Shown here piece after piece: positions 1 to 7,715 of a stretch of 16,163 bases of DNA (position 1 is its first letter; the number at the start of each line of letters is the position of its first letter). The position numbers and the translations under genes are program-made. This DNA is from an uncultured Ruminococcus sp. (lineage in GTDB: Bacteria; Bacillota; Clostridia; Oscillospirales; Ruminococcaceae). Where the stretch lies: assembly GCA_946537565.1 (NCBI GenBank), contig CAMNFW010000018.1, positions 1 to 16,163 of the forward strand, read 5' to 3'. The notes under the pieces were generated by a model that searched no databases, was not told the DNA's origin, and saw only the letters and a list, made by a program, of their open reading frames with translations.

Positions 1-63
1 CGGCAATTCGTTTCACGAATCACTGTGCAGAAAAATGTGCAAGCCTATAAAATAACAGGTTAG
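1..63 (+). CDS. C-terminal end of an upstream gene, possibly NAD kinase (partial)
   Basis: The frame beginning at base 1 is open for 20 codons and ends at TAG 61-63, eleven bases before argR. Only the last 20 residues (RQFVSRITVQKN...) are visible, so the product cannot be recognised from sequence alone. In many Clostridia the gene before argR and recN is the NAD kinase gene or the haemolysin-like methyltransferase tlyA. The short spacing fits a shared operon. The NAD kinase suggestion rests on gene order only. Confidence 0.45.
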   Translation, partial: RQFVSRITVQKNVQAYKITG

Positions 64-74
64 GGAGTATAAGT

Positions 75-524
75 ATGAAAAATGCCAGACATGAGGCTAT
101 ACTCGAGATTATCAATGAGAATCAGGTCACAACTCAGGAGGGGCTTATTGAGCTTCTTTCAGAAAGAGGTATCAAAACCACGCAGGCAACACTTTCAAGG
201 GATATCCAGCAGCTTTCATTGGTCAAGCAGCGTGATGAGGACGGGGTTTACCGTTACACTCTTCCGGCTTATGCAGCTGCGGAAAAGAATCTGTTTGCGG
301 AGTCTGTAATAAGCGTTGATTATGCTATGAATACTATCGTTGTTAAGTGCAGGGCAGGAATGGCTCAGGGCACCTGTGCTGCTATAGATTCAGTGAATCA
401 TGAAGGGGTTGTAGGTACCATAGCCGGCGATGATACGATCTTTATACTTGTGCGAAGTGAGTCTGATGCCAGAAAGCTGGTAAAAAAATTCAAAACAGAG
501 ATCTTTCCGGGAAGAGGCAGGTAA
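75..524 (+). CDS. argR: Arginine repressor ArgR
   Basis: This is the arginine-responsive transcriptional regulator. Family members form hexamers, bind ARG boxes when arginine is high, and control arginine biosynthesis and catabolism in the cytoplasm. The protein has 149 residues, the normal family length. Residues 1-65 form the winged helix-turn-helix DNA-binding domain, with the recognition element TQATLSRDI around residues 36-44 (S41, R42). Residues 80-149 form the oligomerisation and arginine-binding domain, with the hallmark GTIAGDDT at 114-121. The ATG at 75 is preceded by AGGGAG at 62-67. The recN gene follows after 9 bases. The argR-recN pairing is widely conserved in Firmicutes. Confidence 0.96.
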   Translation: MKNARHEAILEIINENQVTTQEGLIELLSERGIKTTQATLSRDIQQLSLVKQRDEDGVYRYTLPAYAAAEKNLFAESVISVDYAMNTIVVKCRAGMAQGTCAAIDSVNHEGVVGTIAGDDTIFILVRSESDARKLVKKFKTEIFPGRGR

Positions 525-533
525 GGTAAAAAA

Positions 534-2195
534 ATGCTAAAAGAGATATATATTCAGAATCTTGCTGTTATAAAGGAGGCGGTCATTCCCCTCGAAAAGA
601 ATCTTAATATATTCACCGGCGAAACAGGTGCCGGAAAATCAATACTGATCAACGGTATAAATGCAGTTCTCGGTCAGCGCAGTACGAAGGATATTGTCCG
701 GACAGGCTGCGATAAGGCGGTGATAACTGCACTGTTCAACGAGCTGTCTCCGCAGGTCACTGAAAAGCTTGACGAAATGGGGATTTCCCATGAAAATGAG
801 GAAATAACCGTTACCCGTGAGATCAGTGCAGACGGCGGCAGTGTTGCGAGGATCAATGGGCGGACTGCCACTGCTTCTCAGCTTAAGGAGATCGGTGCGA
901 TGCTGATAAATATCCACGGTCAGCATGATAACCAGATACTGCTGGACAGCGAGAAGCATATGCAGATACTTGATGATTTCGGCGGAGATAATACCTTCCT
1001 TGAAAGCTATAGGATAACCTTCCGTGAGCTTCAGCAGACTGCAAGGCGTCTGGGTGAACTTAAAAAACTGGAGCAGCAGCGTGTTCAGCGCAGCCGTCAG
1101 CTCAATGAGATAATCAATGATCTTGGCGAGCTGGAGCTGGAGGAGGGCGAAGACGATGCTCTTGAGAAAGAATACAGCAGCGCTAAAAACGCTGAAGACA
1201 CTATAATTGCAATTAAGAGTGCGGTTCAGGCGATATCCGGTGATGAAAGCGCCGAGGATATGATAGCCGGAGCAGAAGCAGAGCTGGCTGCTCTTACAGA
1301 TGAAGATGCGGAGATCTCTGCATTATATGACCGGCTTTCAGCTGCTGAGATCGAGCTGGCAGATATTGCTCAGGAGCTTAACCGCCGGGCAGAAAAGGTT
1401 GAGCTTGACGGTCAGAGGATCGGCTATATCCGTCAGAGACTCAGCGATATCAATAAGCTGAAAAGAAAATATGCTGCTGACAGTGCTGAGCTGATAAAAA
1501 TGTATAACGATGCCTGCACTGAGATCTCTCAGCTGGAAAGCTCCGGCAGCGAAATAAAAGAGCTGACTGAAAAGCGTGAAAAGCTGCTTCATAAGGTCAC
1601 TGAACAGGCAAAGGAGCTTTATGAATACCGTGAGGAAACTGCAAAGCGGTTTGCAGAGCAGGTAACTGCGGAGCTGGAATTTCTGAATATGGCAGGGGTA
1701 ATAATCGCTGTAAAGCATGAAAAGGGTAAGCTCACTTTCAACGGAATGGATACAGTTGAGTTTCTCATTTCAGCTAACAAGGGTGAGGAACCTAAGCCTA
1801 TTTCAAAAATAGCTTCCGGCGGTGAGCTGTCAAGAATAATGCTGGCATTGAAGAGCGTTATTGCCGGAAGAGATAGTATCCCAACTATGATATTTGATGA
1901 GATAGATACAGGCGTAAGCGGAAAGGCTGCTCAGAAAATCGGCATAAAACTGCGTCAGATCGGAAAAGTGAGACAGGTTATCTGTGTTACTCATCTTTCA
2001 CAGATCGCTGTAATGGCTGATAATCACCTGATGATCGAAAAAGGCATAGTTGATGATCGGACGGAGACTCATGTAACTCAGCTGGATATGGCTGGAAGAA
2101 CAGCAGAGATCGCCCGTATTATGGGCGGAGATCATCCAAGCCAGCTGATGCTGGAGACCGCAGAGGCTGAGCTGAGAAAGGCGGCTGAGATATGA
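534..2195 (+). CDS. recN: DNA repair protein RecN
   Basis: RecN is an SMC-like ATPase that acts early in recombinational repair of double-strand breaks by tethering DNA ends. The protein has 553 residues, typical for the family. The N-terminal ATPase half has Walker A GETGAGKS at residues 29-36 and the RecN motif IHGQHD at 127-132. A long charged helical region at about 150-370 is the coiled-coil arm. The C-terminal half carries the ABC signature SGGE at 428-431, Walker B with D455 and E456 (IFDEIDTG), and the switch histidine in CVTHLSQIA near 484-492. The only ribosome binding site is a weak AAGG overlapping the argR stop. The stop codon overlaps the start of the next gene as ATGA, so translation is probably coupled. 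Confidence 0.97.
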   Translation: MLKEIYIQNLAVIKEAVIPLEKNLNIFTGETGAGKSILINGINAVLGQRSTKDIVRTGCDKAVITALFNELSPQVTEKLDEMGISHENEEITVTREISADGGSVARINGRTATASQLKEIGAMLINIHGQHDNQILLDSEKHMQILDDFGGDNTFLESYRITFRELQQTARRLGELKKLEQQRVQRSRQLNEIINDLGELELEEGEDDALEKEYSSAKNAEDTIIAIKSAVQAISGDESAEDMIAGAEAELAALTDEDAEISALYDRLSAAEIELADIAQELNRRAEKVELDGQRIGYIRQRLSDINKLKRKYAADSAELIKMYNDACTEISQLESSGSEIKELTEKREKLLHKVTEQAKELYEYREETAKRFAEQVTAELEFLNMAGVIIAVKHEKGKLTFNGMDTVEFLISANKGEEPKPISKIASGGELSRIMLALKSVIAGRDSIPTMIFDEIDTGVSGKAAQKIGIKLRQIGKVRQVICVTHLSQIAVMADNHLMIEKGIVDDRTETHVTQLDMAGRTAEIARIMGGDHPSQLMLETAEAELRKAAEI

Positions 2196-2734
2196 AGATC
2201 TATTCCACAAGACATGGCGAAACTGAGTATAACCGCAAGGATATCATTTTAGGGGTCACTGATCTTCCTCTCAACGAAAAGGGAAAGACACAGGCAGCTG
2301 AACTGGCTGAGAGAGTTAAAGCTCTCGGCGATGTGGATATTATCATTGCCTCACCTATGCAGCGTGCCCAGTCAACGGCTAAGGCAGCAGCAGAGCTTTG
2401 CGGAATTGAAATAATAACTGATGAAAGGCTCAGGGAATGGGATTACGGTGACTATGAAGGAAGATCGAGATATACCGAAGGCTTTGCGAAAAGTAAAGAA
2501 GCTTTCGGAGTGAGAATGGGCGGCAGCGGAGAATCTCTGCTTCAGCTGGCTCACAGAGTTTATTCAGCCATAGAGGATATTATAAAGAATTATTCAGACA
2601 AAAATGTGCTCATTGTAAGTCATGGCGGTGTCTGCCGAATGATAGAGACCTATTTTCATGATATGACAACAGAAGAGTACAGCAGCTGGTTTATGGGTAA
2701 TTGTCAGATCATAGAGTATGATACGGAGGTTTAA
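2192..2734 (+). CDS. Histidine phosphatase family protein (phosphoglycerate mutase-like)
   Basis: This is a cytoplasmic phosphatase of the histidine acid phosphatase / phosphoglycerate mutase superfamily, 180 residues long, a common size for the single-domain branch. The catalytic motif RHGE lies at residues 7-10, with H8 as the phospho-acceptor. A downstream arginine is in SPMQRAQST near 54-62. A catalytic acidic residue lies near 82-87 (RLREWDYGDYEG), and the second active-site histidine is H144 in SHGG. The start overlaps the recN stop by four bases. The short size and RHGETEYN opening fit PhoE- or CobC-like (alpha-ribazole phosphatase) enzymes. With no cobamide genes nearby, the substrate cannot be assigned. 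Confidence 0.9.
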   Translation: MKIYSTRHGETEYNRKDIILGVTDLPLNEKGKTQAAELAERVKALGDVDIIIASPMQRAQSTAKAAAELCGIEIITDERLREWDYGDYEGRSRYTEGFAKSKEAFGVRMGGSGESLLQLAHRVYSAIEDIIKNYSDKNVLIVSHGGVCRMIETYFHDMTTEEYSSWFMGNCQIIEYDTEV

Positions 2735-2735
2735 T

Positions 2736-4706
2736 ATGAAGATCGGAGTTGATTATTATCCCGAACAGTGGGACAGAAGCCTTTGGGAAAAAGATGCTGA
2801 AACTATGGCACGCACAGGCGTGAAAATAGTGAGGCTGGCTGAATTTGCCTGGTCGAAGCTTGAACCCAGAGACGGAGAGTTTACATTTGAGTGGCTTGAC
2901 GAAGTAATATCAATTTTTTCAAAATATGCAATAGGCATAGTTCTTTGTACACCTACTAACTGTCCGCCGCTGTGGCTTTACGAAATGTATCCTGATGTTA
3001 TACAGGTCGGCGCTGACGGAAAAAGGATACAGACCGGTATAAGAGCGCACAGGTGCATCAATGCGCCAATGTTCCAGTACTATGCAAGACGTATAACAGA
3101 GCAGATGATACGTCAGTATGGTAATAATCCGGCTATTGCTGCCTGGCAGATAGACAATGAGCTGGAGGCTTATCCCTGCTGCTGTGAGGTGTGCAAGGCT
3201 AAGTTCCGGGATTGGCTTATAGATAAATACAATGACCTTGACGGTATAAATGCCGCATTCGGTACAAGTGTATGGAGTGGAGATTATACCGATATATCAC
3301 AGATACAGCCGCCGACAGCTTATCCGAAGGCATGGCAGAATCCGGCTCTTTGCCTTGACTGGCACCGTTTTACATCCCAGTGTACGGCAGACTATATCAA
3401 GGAGCTGCAAATGGTTATCCGCCGTGAAAATCAAAAGGTCCCGATAACAACAAATACTTGGTTCTGTGAAAATACACCGGATTTTTATGAGATATTCAGA
3501 GGGCTTGATTTTGTTTCATATGACAATTATCCGCCGCTGAGGATCCCGGAGAATCTGGACGAGTTTTACTCTCATGCCTTTCACCTTGATCTGATGCGAG
3601 GTGTAAAGGAGGATAATTTCTGGGTAATGGAGCAGCTCAGCGGTATCACAGGCAGCTGGGCACCGATGTCGCCTGCACCCAAGCCTGGTATGATAATGGG
3701 ATATGCTTTACAGGCAATTGTTCATGGTGCAGATACCGTTGTACATTTCCGCTGGAGAACAGCTCTCACCGGAGCTGAAATGCACTGGCACGGATTATTG
3801 GATCACAGCGGAGTGCCAAACCGCCGTTTCTATGAGTTTTCGGAGCTTTGCAAGGCGGTTTCAAAGCTTAATATCCTGGACAATACAAGGGTAGTTTCAG
3901 ATATTGCCATTCTGTATTCACCGGATACAGATGCAGCCTTTAAGATACAGCCGCAGGTTGAAGGCTTCTATTATCTTGAACAGCTAAAAGCTTTTCATGC
4001 TGCTTTCATGCGTTACGGTGCGAATATTGATATCGTATCGCCGGAGACAGACCTTACCAATTATAAGCTTGTGGTTGCACCGTCGCTCTATGTTAATAAG
4101 CGTGCTGTTACAGAAAATCTTTACCGTTATGTTATAAATGGCGGAACTCTGGTACTCACAGCCCGCAGCGGTGTAAAGGACGAGCATAACAACTGTATCA
4201 TGGATACACTTCCGACAGTATTCAAGGAGCTTGTCGGAGCAGAGATATCGGAGTATGATCCTATCGGAAGTACAAGACAGTCTATCCGTGATTTTGCCGG
4301 AAATGAATTTGCCTGCCGGGAGTGGTGTGATGTTCTTCAAACCACAACTGCAAGGGCATATGCAGAATATAACGAGGGATATTACAGGTGTATCCCGGCA
4401 GTTACTATGAACAGATACTGCGGCGGTGTTGCATATTATGTGGGAACTGTCTGCGATATGGACTTCTATGAGAGCTTTGCCGGAAACCTTATGATGCAGA
4501 CCGGAATACCAAAGCTCAAAGGTCTGCCAAAGGGTATTGAAGTTACCACACGCACAAACGGAAAGGACGAGTATATCTGCTTCTTCAATAATAATTCAAA
4601 GCCGGTAACTATGCCTCTTCCGAAGCCTATGTACAGTATTATTTCATCCTCCGGCAAGGATAAGCTTGATCTTGGACCATTTGAAATGGACATAGTCAGA
4701 AAGTGA
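2736..4706 (+). CDS. Beta-galactosidase, glycoside hydrolase family 42
   Basis: A GH42 enzyme that hydrolyses terminal beta-galactosides from oligosaccharides or plant galactans, with retention of configuration. It has 656 residues, the usual GH42 length, and no signal peptide, so it should act in the cytoplasm on imported sugars. The TIM barrel runs over about residues 1-375, a trimerisation / class-I-amidotransferase-like domain over about 385-590, and a small C-terminal beta domain follows. E142 in WQIDNELEAYP is the acid/base catalyst and E299 in WVMEQLSG the nucleophile. The CCCEVC cluster near 147-152 matches the family zinc site. I chose ATG 2736 because CGGAGG (2724-2729) sits correctly before it and family members begin with this MKIGVDYYPEQW segment. 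An ATG lies 18 bases further up. The gene starts one base after the phosphatase stop. Confidence 0.95.
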   Translation: MKIGVDYYPEQWDRSLWEKDAETMARTGVKIVRLAEFAWSKLEPRDGEFTFEWLDEVISIFSKYAIGIVLCTPTNCPPLWLYEMYPDVIQVGADGKRIQTGIRAHRCINAPMFQYYARRITEQMIRQYGNNPAIAAWQIDNELEAYPCCCEVCKAKFRDWLIDKYNDLDGINAAFGTSVWSGDYTDISQIQPPTAYPKAWQNPALCLDWHRFTSQCTADYIKELQMVIRRENQKVPITTNTWFCENTPDFYEIFRGLDFVSYDNYPPLRIPENLDEFYSHAFHLDLMRGVKEDNFWVMEQLSGITGSWAPMSPAPKPGMIMGYALQAIVHGADTVVHFRWRTALTGAEMHWHGLLDHSGVPNRRFYEFSELCKAVSKLNILDNTRVVSDIAILYSPDTDAAFKIQPQVEGFYYLEQLKAFHAAFMRYGANIDIVSPETDLTNYKLVVAPSLYVNKRAVTENLYRYVINGGTLVLTARSGVKDEHNNCIMDTLPTVFKELVGAEISEYDPIGSTRQSIRDFAGNEFACREWCDVLQTTTARAYAEYNEGYYRCIPAVTMNRYCGGVAYYVGTVCDMDFYESFAGNLMMQTGIPKLKGLPKGIEVTTRTNGKDEYICFFNNNSKPVTMPLPKPMYSIISSSGKDKLDLGPFEMDIVRK

Positions 4707-4712
4707 GAGTAA

Positions 4713-5147
4713 ATGAAAATAGTATTGCAGATAGCAGAATCTGCCAGCGTAAGTGTTGACGGAAAAGTCTGCGGAAGTATCGGCAAAGGATATCTGATCC
4801 TGCTGGGAATAGGGCAGGAGGACACTGAAGAGACCTGCCGTAAGCTGGCTGATAAGATATTAAAGCTGAGAATATTTGAGGACGAAAACGGAAAGACAAA
4901 TCTTTCTCTTGATGATGTGCAGGGTGATATACTTGTTGTATCTCAGTTCACTCTTTATGCTGACTGCAAAAAGAACCGTCCAGGCTTTTCTCATGCAGCT
5001 GCTCCGGAGACAGCCAAGCCGCTGTATGAGTATTTTGTTGAATATCTGAGAAGCAGGGGCAAACACGTTGAAACTGGTATTTTCGGCGCATATATGAAGG
5101 TAGAGCTTGTCAATGACGGTCCCTTTACACTGGTGCTGGAAGCATGA
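4713..5147 (+). CDS. dtd: D-aminoacyl-tRNA deacylase (DTD)
   Basis: DTD removes D-amino acids (and glycine) mischarged on tRNA and so proofreads chirality in translation. The protein has 144 residues, the expected length. The active-site motif SQFTLYAD lies at residues 77-84 (S77, Q78, T80). The cross-subunit Gly-cisPro motif lies near the end, NDGPFT at 134-139 (G136, P137, T139). The common form is GPVT, so the F138 substitution is mild. FGAYMKV upstream of it is also family-typical. The ribosome binding site is weak. The gene lies 6 bases after the GH42 stop and within the same operon. Confidence 0.96.
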   Translation: MKIVLQIAESASVSVDGKVCGSIGKGYLILLGIGQEDTEETCRKLADKILKLRIFEDENGKTNLSLDDVQGDILVVSQFTLYADCKKNRPGFSHAAAPETAKPLYEYFVEYLRSRGKHVETGIFGAYMKVELVNDGPFTLVLEA

Positions 5148-5160
5148 AAGGAATGATATT

Positions 5161-5784
5161 ATGGCTGATGAATTTGATGATCAGGCTCCCGGCTGGGATG
5201 CAATAACTGAGGAGTTTGACAGGATATATCCCGGACAGACAAAACCTATGCACTACGGAACAATTGTCAAGTGGATGCTGGGCGGAAACGATCCTCTGGA
5301 CGGAATAAGCGTTTATGACGGCGGCGATTTCTGGCATTTTGTAAGCTATGGATTGTCGGAGCTTTATATAAAGGAGACCGATGACCCGGAGTACAGCGGA
5401 TATGGATTTGAGCTGACTATGAAACTGAAAAAAGGCTGCTATGATGACGAAGAGGGCGAGATCAGGTGTATCTGCGGAATTATGCAGGCTGTAGCAAGGA
5501 TAACCTTCAAAAGCGGCGAGATTTTTCAGAATAATGAGTATATCTATACCGGTCAGACCGCTGGTATAGACCTTAATCAAAGCTCAGCGCTGACAGGCTT
5601 TATCTGTATCAGCGACCCGTCAGTGAATACGATTGATACACCCTTTGGAAAGGTTGAATTCATTGAGCTGATAGGTATGACCGATGCTGAACTGAAAACC
5701 CTGGGCTCTCATGAGTCTGTAGCTGAGATATATAAAAAGCTGGGCAGTGACCTGACCGATTACAAGAGAAAATCAATAGTATAA
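5161..5784 (+). CDS. SUFU (suppressor of fused) domain protein
   Basis: A soluble 207-residue protein that matches the bacterial suppressor-of-fused family. The recognisable run is APGWDAI near residue 9, followed by YPGQTKPMHYGTI, GGNDPLDGISVYDGG, FWHFVSYGLSELY and GYGFELTMKL, all within about the first 100 residues. The SUFU fold is named after a eukaryotic Hedgehog-pathway regulator. The role of bacterial single-domain members is not established; some sit in toxin-immunity loci. No toxin gene is visible here, and the gene seems to be the last cistron of a housekeeping operon. ATG 5161 follows AAAGGA at 5148-5152 with normal spacing. The same frame is open upstream into dtd, but starts there lack a ribosome binding site. 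Confidence 0.85.
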   Translation: MADEFDDQAPGWDAITEEFDRIYPGQTKPMHYGTIVKWMLGGNDPLDGISVYDGGDFWHFVSYGLSELYIKETDDPEYSGYGFELTMKLKKGCYDDEEGEIRCICGIMQAVARITFKSGEIFQNNEYIYTGQTAGIDLNQSSALTGFICISDPSVNTIDTPFGKVEFIELIGMTDAELKTLGSHESVAEIYKKLGSDLTDYKRKSIV

Positions 5785-5801
5785 ACAAATAAAATGTATA
5801 C

Positions 5802-5844
5802 AGTCACCTTATGGGGAAATAATACTCCATGAGGTGATTTTTTT
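5802..5844 (+). terminator. Intrinsic terminator whose 3' arm contains the next gene's Shine-Dalgarno
   Basis: Bases 5804-5816 pair with 5825-5837 to give a 13-bp stem with two G-T wobbles around the 8-base loop AAATAATA. Two further weak pairs extend it to 5802/5839. Seven Ts follow directly (5838-5844). This is a textbook Rho-independent terminator for the argR-to-SUFU operon. The descending arm ends in GAGGTGA (5831-5837), which is also the ribosome binding site for the downstream penicillin-binding protein, so read-through RNA would have its ribosome binding site paired. Confidence 0.85.
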
Positions 5845-7429
5845 GCAAAAACGAGCGGAGCATGGGGTAATAGCACTTACAGCGGTATTTTTTTTGCTGT
5901 TCACAGTGCTGGGACTGAACTATTACAGATTAGCTCTAAAGAATGATTACATCTACTCAACAGCGGAAAGCTCTTTTATAACACTGAATGCCGGTGAAAG
6001 TCAAGGAACTATTTATGACAGGAATCTGCAGCCGCTGGTAAATGAAGAAACAGAAATAATTGCTGCTGTTGTTCCCGGCGAAACTGATATTAATGAGCTG
6101 GCAGAGCTGGCTAAAAACAAGGCAGAGCTTTACGTTAAATATCTTAATGGCGAGCCATTTACGATTCGGTGTATAAAAAAAGGAAAGGAAAGTGCAGCGG
6201 TAACTTTTTTTGAAATTCCGTTGAGATATTCAGAGCATCAGACTGCACAGCATATAGTTGGTTATTTATCGGAGAATTCCGGGGTTTCAGGCATTGAACA
6301 CGCCTATGACCGTATACTTCGGGAGGGAAATATCTCAAACACCGTCACATACTCTACTGATGGCTTTGGAAATATACTGATAGGCGGTGGAAAATCCGTA
6401 GTCCGCAGTTCAAAACCGCTGACAGGAGTTGTAACAACTCTTGACAAGGATATACAGAAGATCTGCGAGGATTGTGCCATAAAAAAGGGTGCAGTTATTG
6501 TAACAGATGTGAAAACAGGTGAAATACTGGGACTTGCAAGTTTTCCGTCTTACAGCTGGAACAATATTGATGCGGCACTTGAAAATGAGGATAGTCCGCT
6601 AATAAACCGTGTGCTTTATTCATACAGTGTAGGTTCGATCTTCAAACTTGTAACAGCGCTTGAGGGGCTGAATGAAGGCTTTTCCGGGTTTGTGTACAGC
6701 TGTGAGGGTGAGATAGATATATCTGGTCAGGGTTTTCGATGCCATAAAGCTGACGGACATGGACTGCAAAATATGACAGAAGCAATGACTAATTCCTGCA
6801 ATACTTATTTTATATGTATGAGCAGAAATTTTGACGTTGCAAGTTTCAGACAGCTGGCATTTGATCTGGGATTCGGACGAGAGATACATTTATGTGCAGG
6901 TATGACAGGGGCATCAGGAGTTTTGCCGACAGCTGAGCAGCTTATGATTCCGGCGGAGCTGGCGAACTTTTCTTTTGGTCAGGGAAAGCTCACTGCAACT
7001 CCTCTGCAAATAAATCAGCTGACTGCTGCAATAGCAAACGGCGGAGAGCTGGTTTTATCAAGTCTGATAAAGGGCGTGACTGTGGACGGAAAGGCTATTG
7101 GGAATGAAAAGCTGCCGCAGAGTACAAGGGTCATGTCAGAGGAAGCTTCTGATGAGCTGAGGAAGATGATGAAGGCGGCGGTATATAAAAATAAAAATTC
7201 TAATGCAAAGCCGAAAAATACTCTTGCAGCTGCAAAAACATCTACTGCCCAGACTGGAAGATTTGATGATGAAGGCGAGGAAGAATGTAATGCGTGGATA
7301 ACAGGGTTTTTCCCAGCAAACAAACCTGTATATGCAGTTACAGTTCTGGTTGAAGACGGCGGATATGGAAATGATACTGCTGCACCGATTTTTAGTAATA
7401 TAATAGATAGTATAACAAAACTAAAATAA
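5843..7429 (+). CDS. Class B penicillin-binding protein (transpeptidase)
   Basis: A membrane-anchored D,D-transpeptidase that cross-links peptidoglycan outside the cell, 528 residues long from TTG 5843. A single anchor lies at about residues 10-28 (VIALTAVFFLLFTVLG). The dimerisation-domain hallmark GTIYDRN follows near 56-62. The transpeptidase domain has all three motifs: SIFK at 265-268 (S265 nucleophile), SCN at 318-320, and KTS at 465-467 followed by TAQTG, where KTG is usual. Start choice: GAGGTGA (5831-5837) is five bases from TTG 5843. The alternative GTG at 5834 lies inside that ribosome binding site. Family: PBP2/SpoVD-like. There is no PASTA repeat, so it is not a typical SpoVD or PBP2x. 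A role in division, elongation or sporulation cannot be told from the sequence. Confidence 0.9.
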   Translation: MQKRAEHGVIALTAVFFLLFTVLGLNYYRLALKNDYIYSTAESSFITLNAGESQGTIYDRNLQPLVNEETEIIAAVVPGETDINELAELAKNKAELYVKYLNGEPFTIRCIKKGKESAAVTFFEIPLRYSEHQTAQHIVGYLSENSGVSGIEHAYDRILREGNISNTVTYSTDGFGNILIGGGKSVVRSSKPLTGVVTTLDKDIQKICEDCAIKKGAVIVTDVKTGEILGLASFPSYSWNNIDAALENEDSPLINRVLYSYSVGSIFKLVTALEGLNEGFSGFVYSCEGEIDISGQGFRCHKADGHGLQNMTEAMTNSCNTYFICMSRNFDVASFRQLAFDLGFGREIHLCAGMTGASGVLPTAEQLMIPAELANFSFGQGKLTATPLQINQLTAAIANGGELVLSSLIKGVTVDGKAIGNEKLPQSTRVMSEEASDELRKMMKAAVYKNKNSNAKPKNTLAAAKTSTAQTGRFDDEGEEECNAWITGFFPANKPVYAVTVLVEDGGYGNDTAAPIFSNIIDSITKLK

Positions 7430-7557
7430 AAGGGGATATAATATAATCCTGATGCGGAAAGCTCATTCTTTATATATATTAAATCAACCTAACTATTGAT
7501 TAATTATATAGTATTAAACATTCGGTAATTCTAAATTCAGACTGATAAAATTATAAT

Positions 7558-7653
7558 TAGCTTATGGTAACTTTTTAATTGAAAAGGCATATTATGTGTG
7601 GTGCAAATCAACAGAATATAGATATAAACCTATTAAAAAGTTAGCTTAAGCTA
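7558..7653. repeat. 22-base imperfect inverted repeat with 52-base spacer
   Basis: The arm 7558-7579 (begins TAGCTTA, ends AACTTTTTAAT) is the reverse complement of 7632-7653 (begins ATTAAAAAGTT, ends AAGCTA) at 20 of 22 positions. The mismatches are at 7565/7646 and 7567/7644. The second arm also contains a perfect 12-base palindrome, TAGCTTAAGCTA (7642-7653). The repeat ends 29 bases before the promoter -35 box, so it is not in the predicted iron-operon transcript. It could be a protein-binding region, a hairpin in read-through RNA from the penicillin-binding-protein gene, or a small element remnant. Confidence 0.6.
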
Positions 7654-7675
7654 CAAAATATTCCTGTGTTACCAA

Positions 7676-7690
7676 TTTGTCATTGACAAA
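7676..7690. promoter_or_regulatory. Candidate operator: 7-1-7 palindrome over the -35 box
   Basis: TTTGTCA-T-TGACAAA is a perfect 15-base palindrome with 7-base arms around one central base. Its right arm contains most of the -35 hexamer TTGACA (7683-7688), so a protein bound here would block RNA polymerase. The 7-1-7 geometry is that of Fur-superfamily boxes (Fur, PerR, Zur), but the bases do not match the known Fur or PerR consensus. Iron control is therefore inferred from the genes downstream, not read from the site. Confidence 0.5.
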
Positions 7691-7711
7691 AAACTGACCG
7701 GGTGATATAAT
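7683..7711 (+). promoter_or_regulatory. Consensus sigma-A promoter of the iron-uptake operon
   Basis: The -35 hexamer TTGACA (7683-7688) and -10 hexamer TATAAT (7706-7711) both match consensus exactly and are separated by exactly 17 bases. Transcription should start near 7717-7719, giving a leader of about 87 bases before the FTR1 ATG. A fully consensus promoter implies strong expression when unrepressed, which suits tight repressor control through the overlapping palindrome. Confidence 0.88.
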
Positions 7712-7715
7712 TCAT

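Noticed and set aside
639..959. Reverse-strand reading frames across the window, such as within recN
   Set aside because: They lie opposite strongly supported genes, have no recognisable domains or ribosome binding sites, and arise from codon bias of the + strand genes.
2718..2735. Upstream ATG start for the beta-galactosidase
   Set aside because: It lies inside the phosphatase gene before the ribosome binding site; CGGAGG is placed for ATG 2736 and the family begins with MKIGVDYYPEQW.
5107..5160. Longer SUFU-domain protein starting inside dtd
   Set aside because: The added residues do not resemble the family and no ribosome binding site precedes that ATG; AAAGGA fits ATG 5161.
5776..5804. 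Sporulation sigma-E-like promoter (TATACAGT at 5797-5804) for the penicillin-binding protein
   Set aside because: The -10 resembles CATACANT with one change, but no acceptable -35 element lies at the proper distance.
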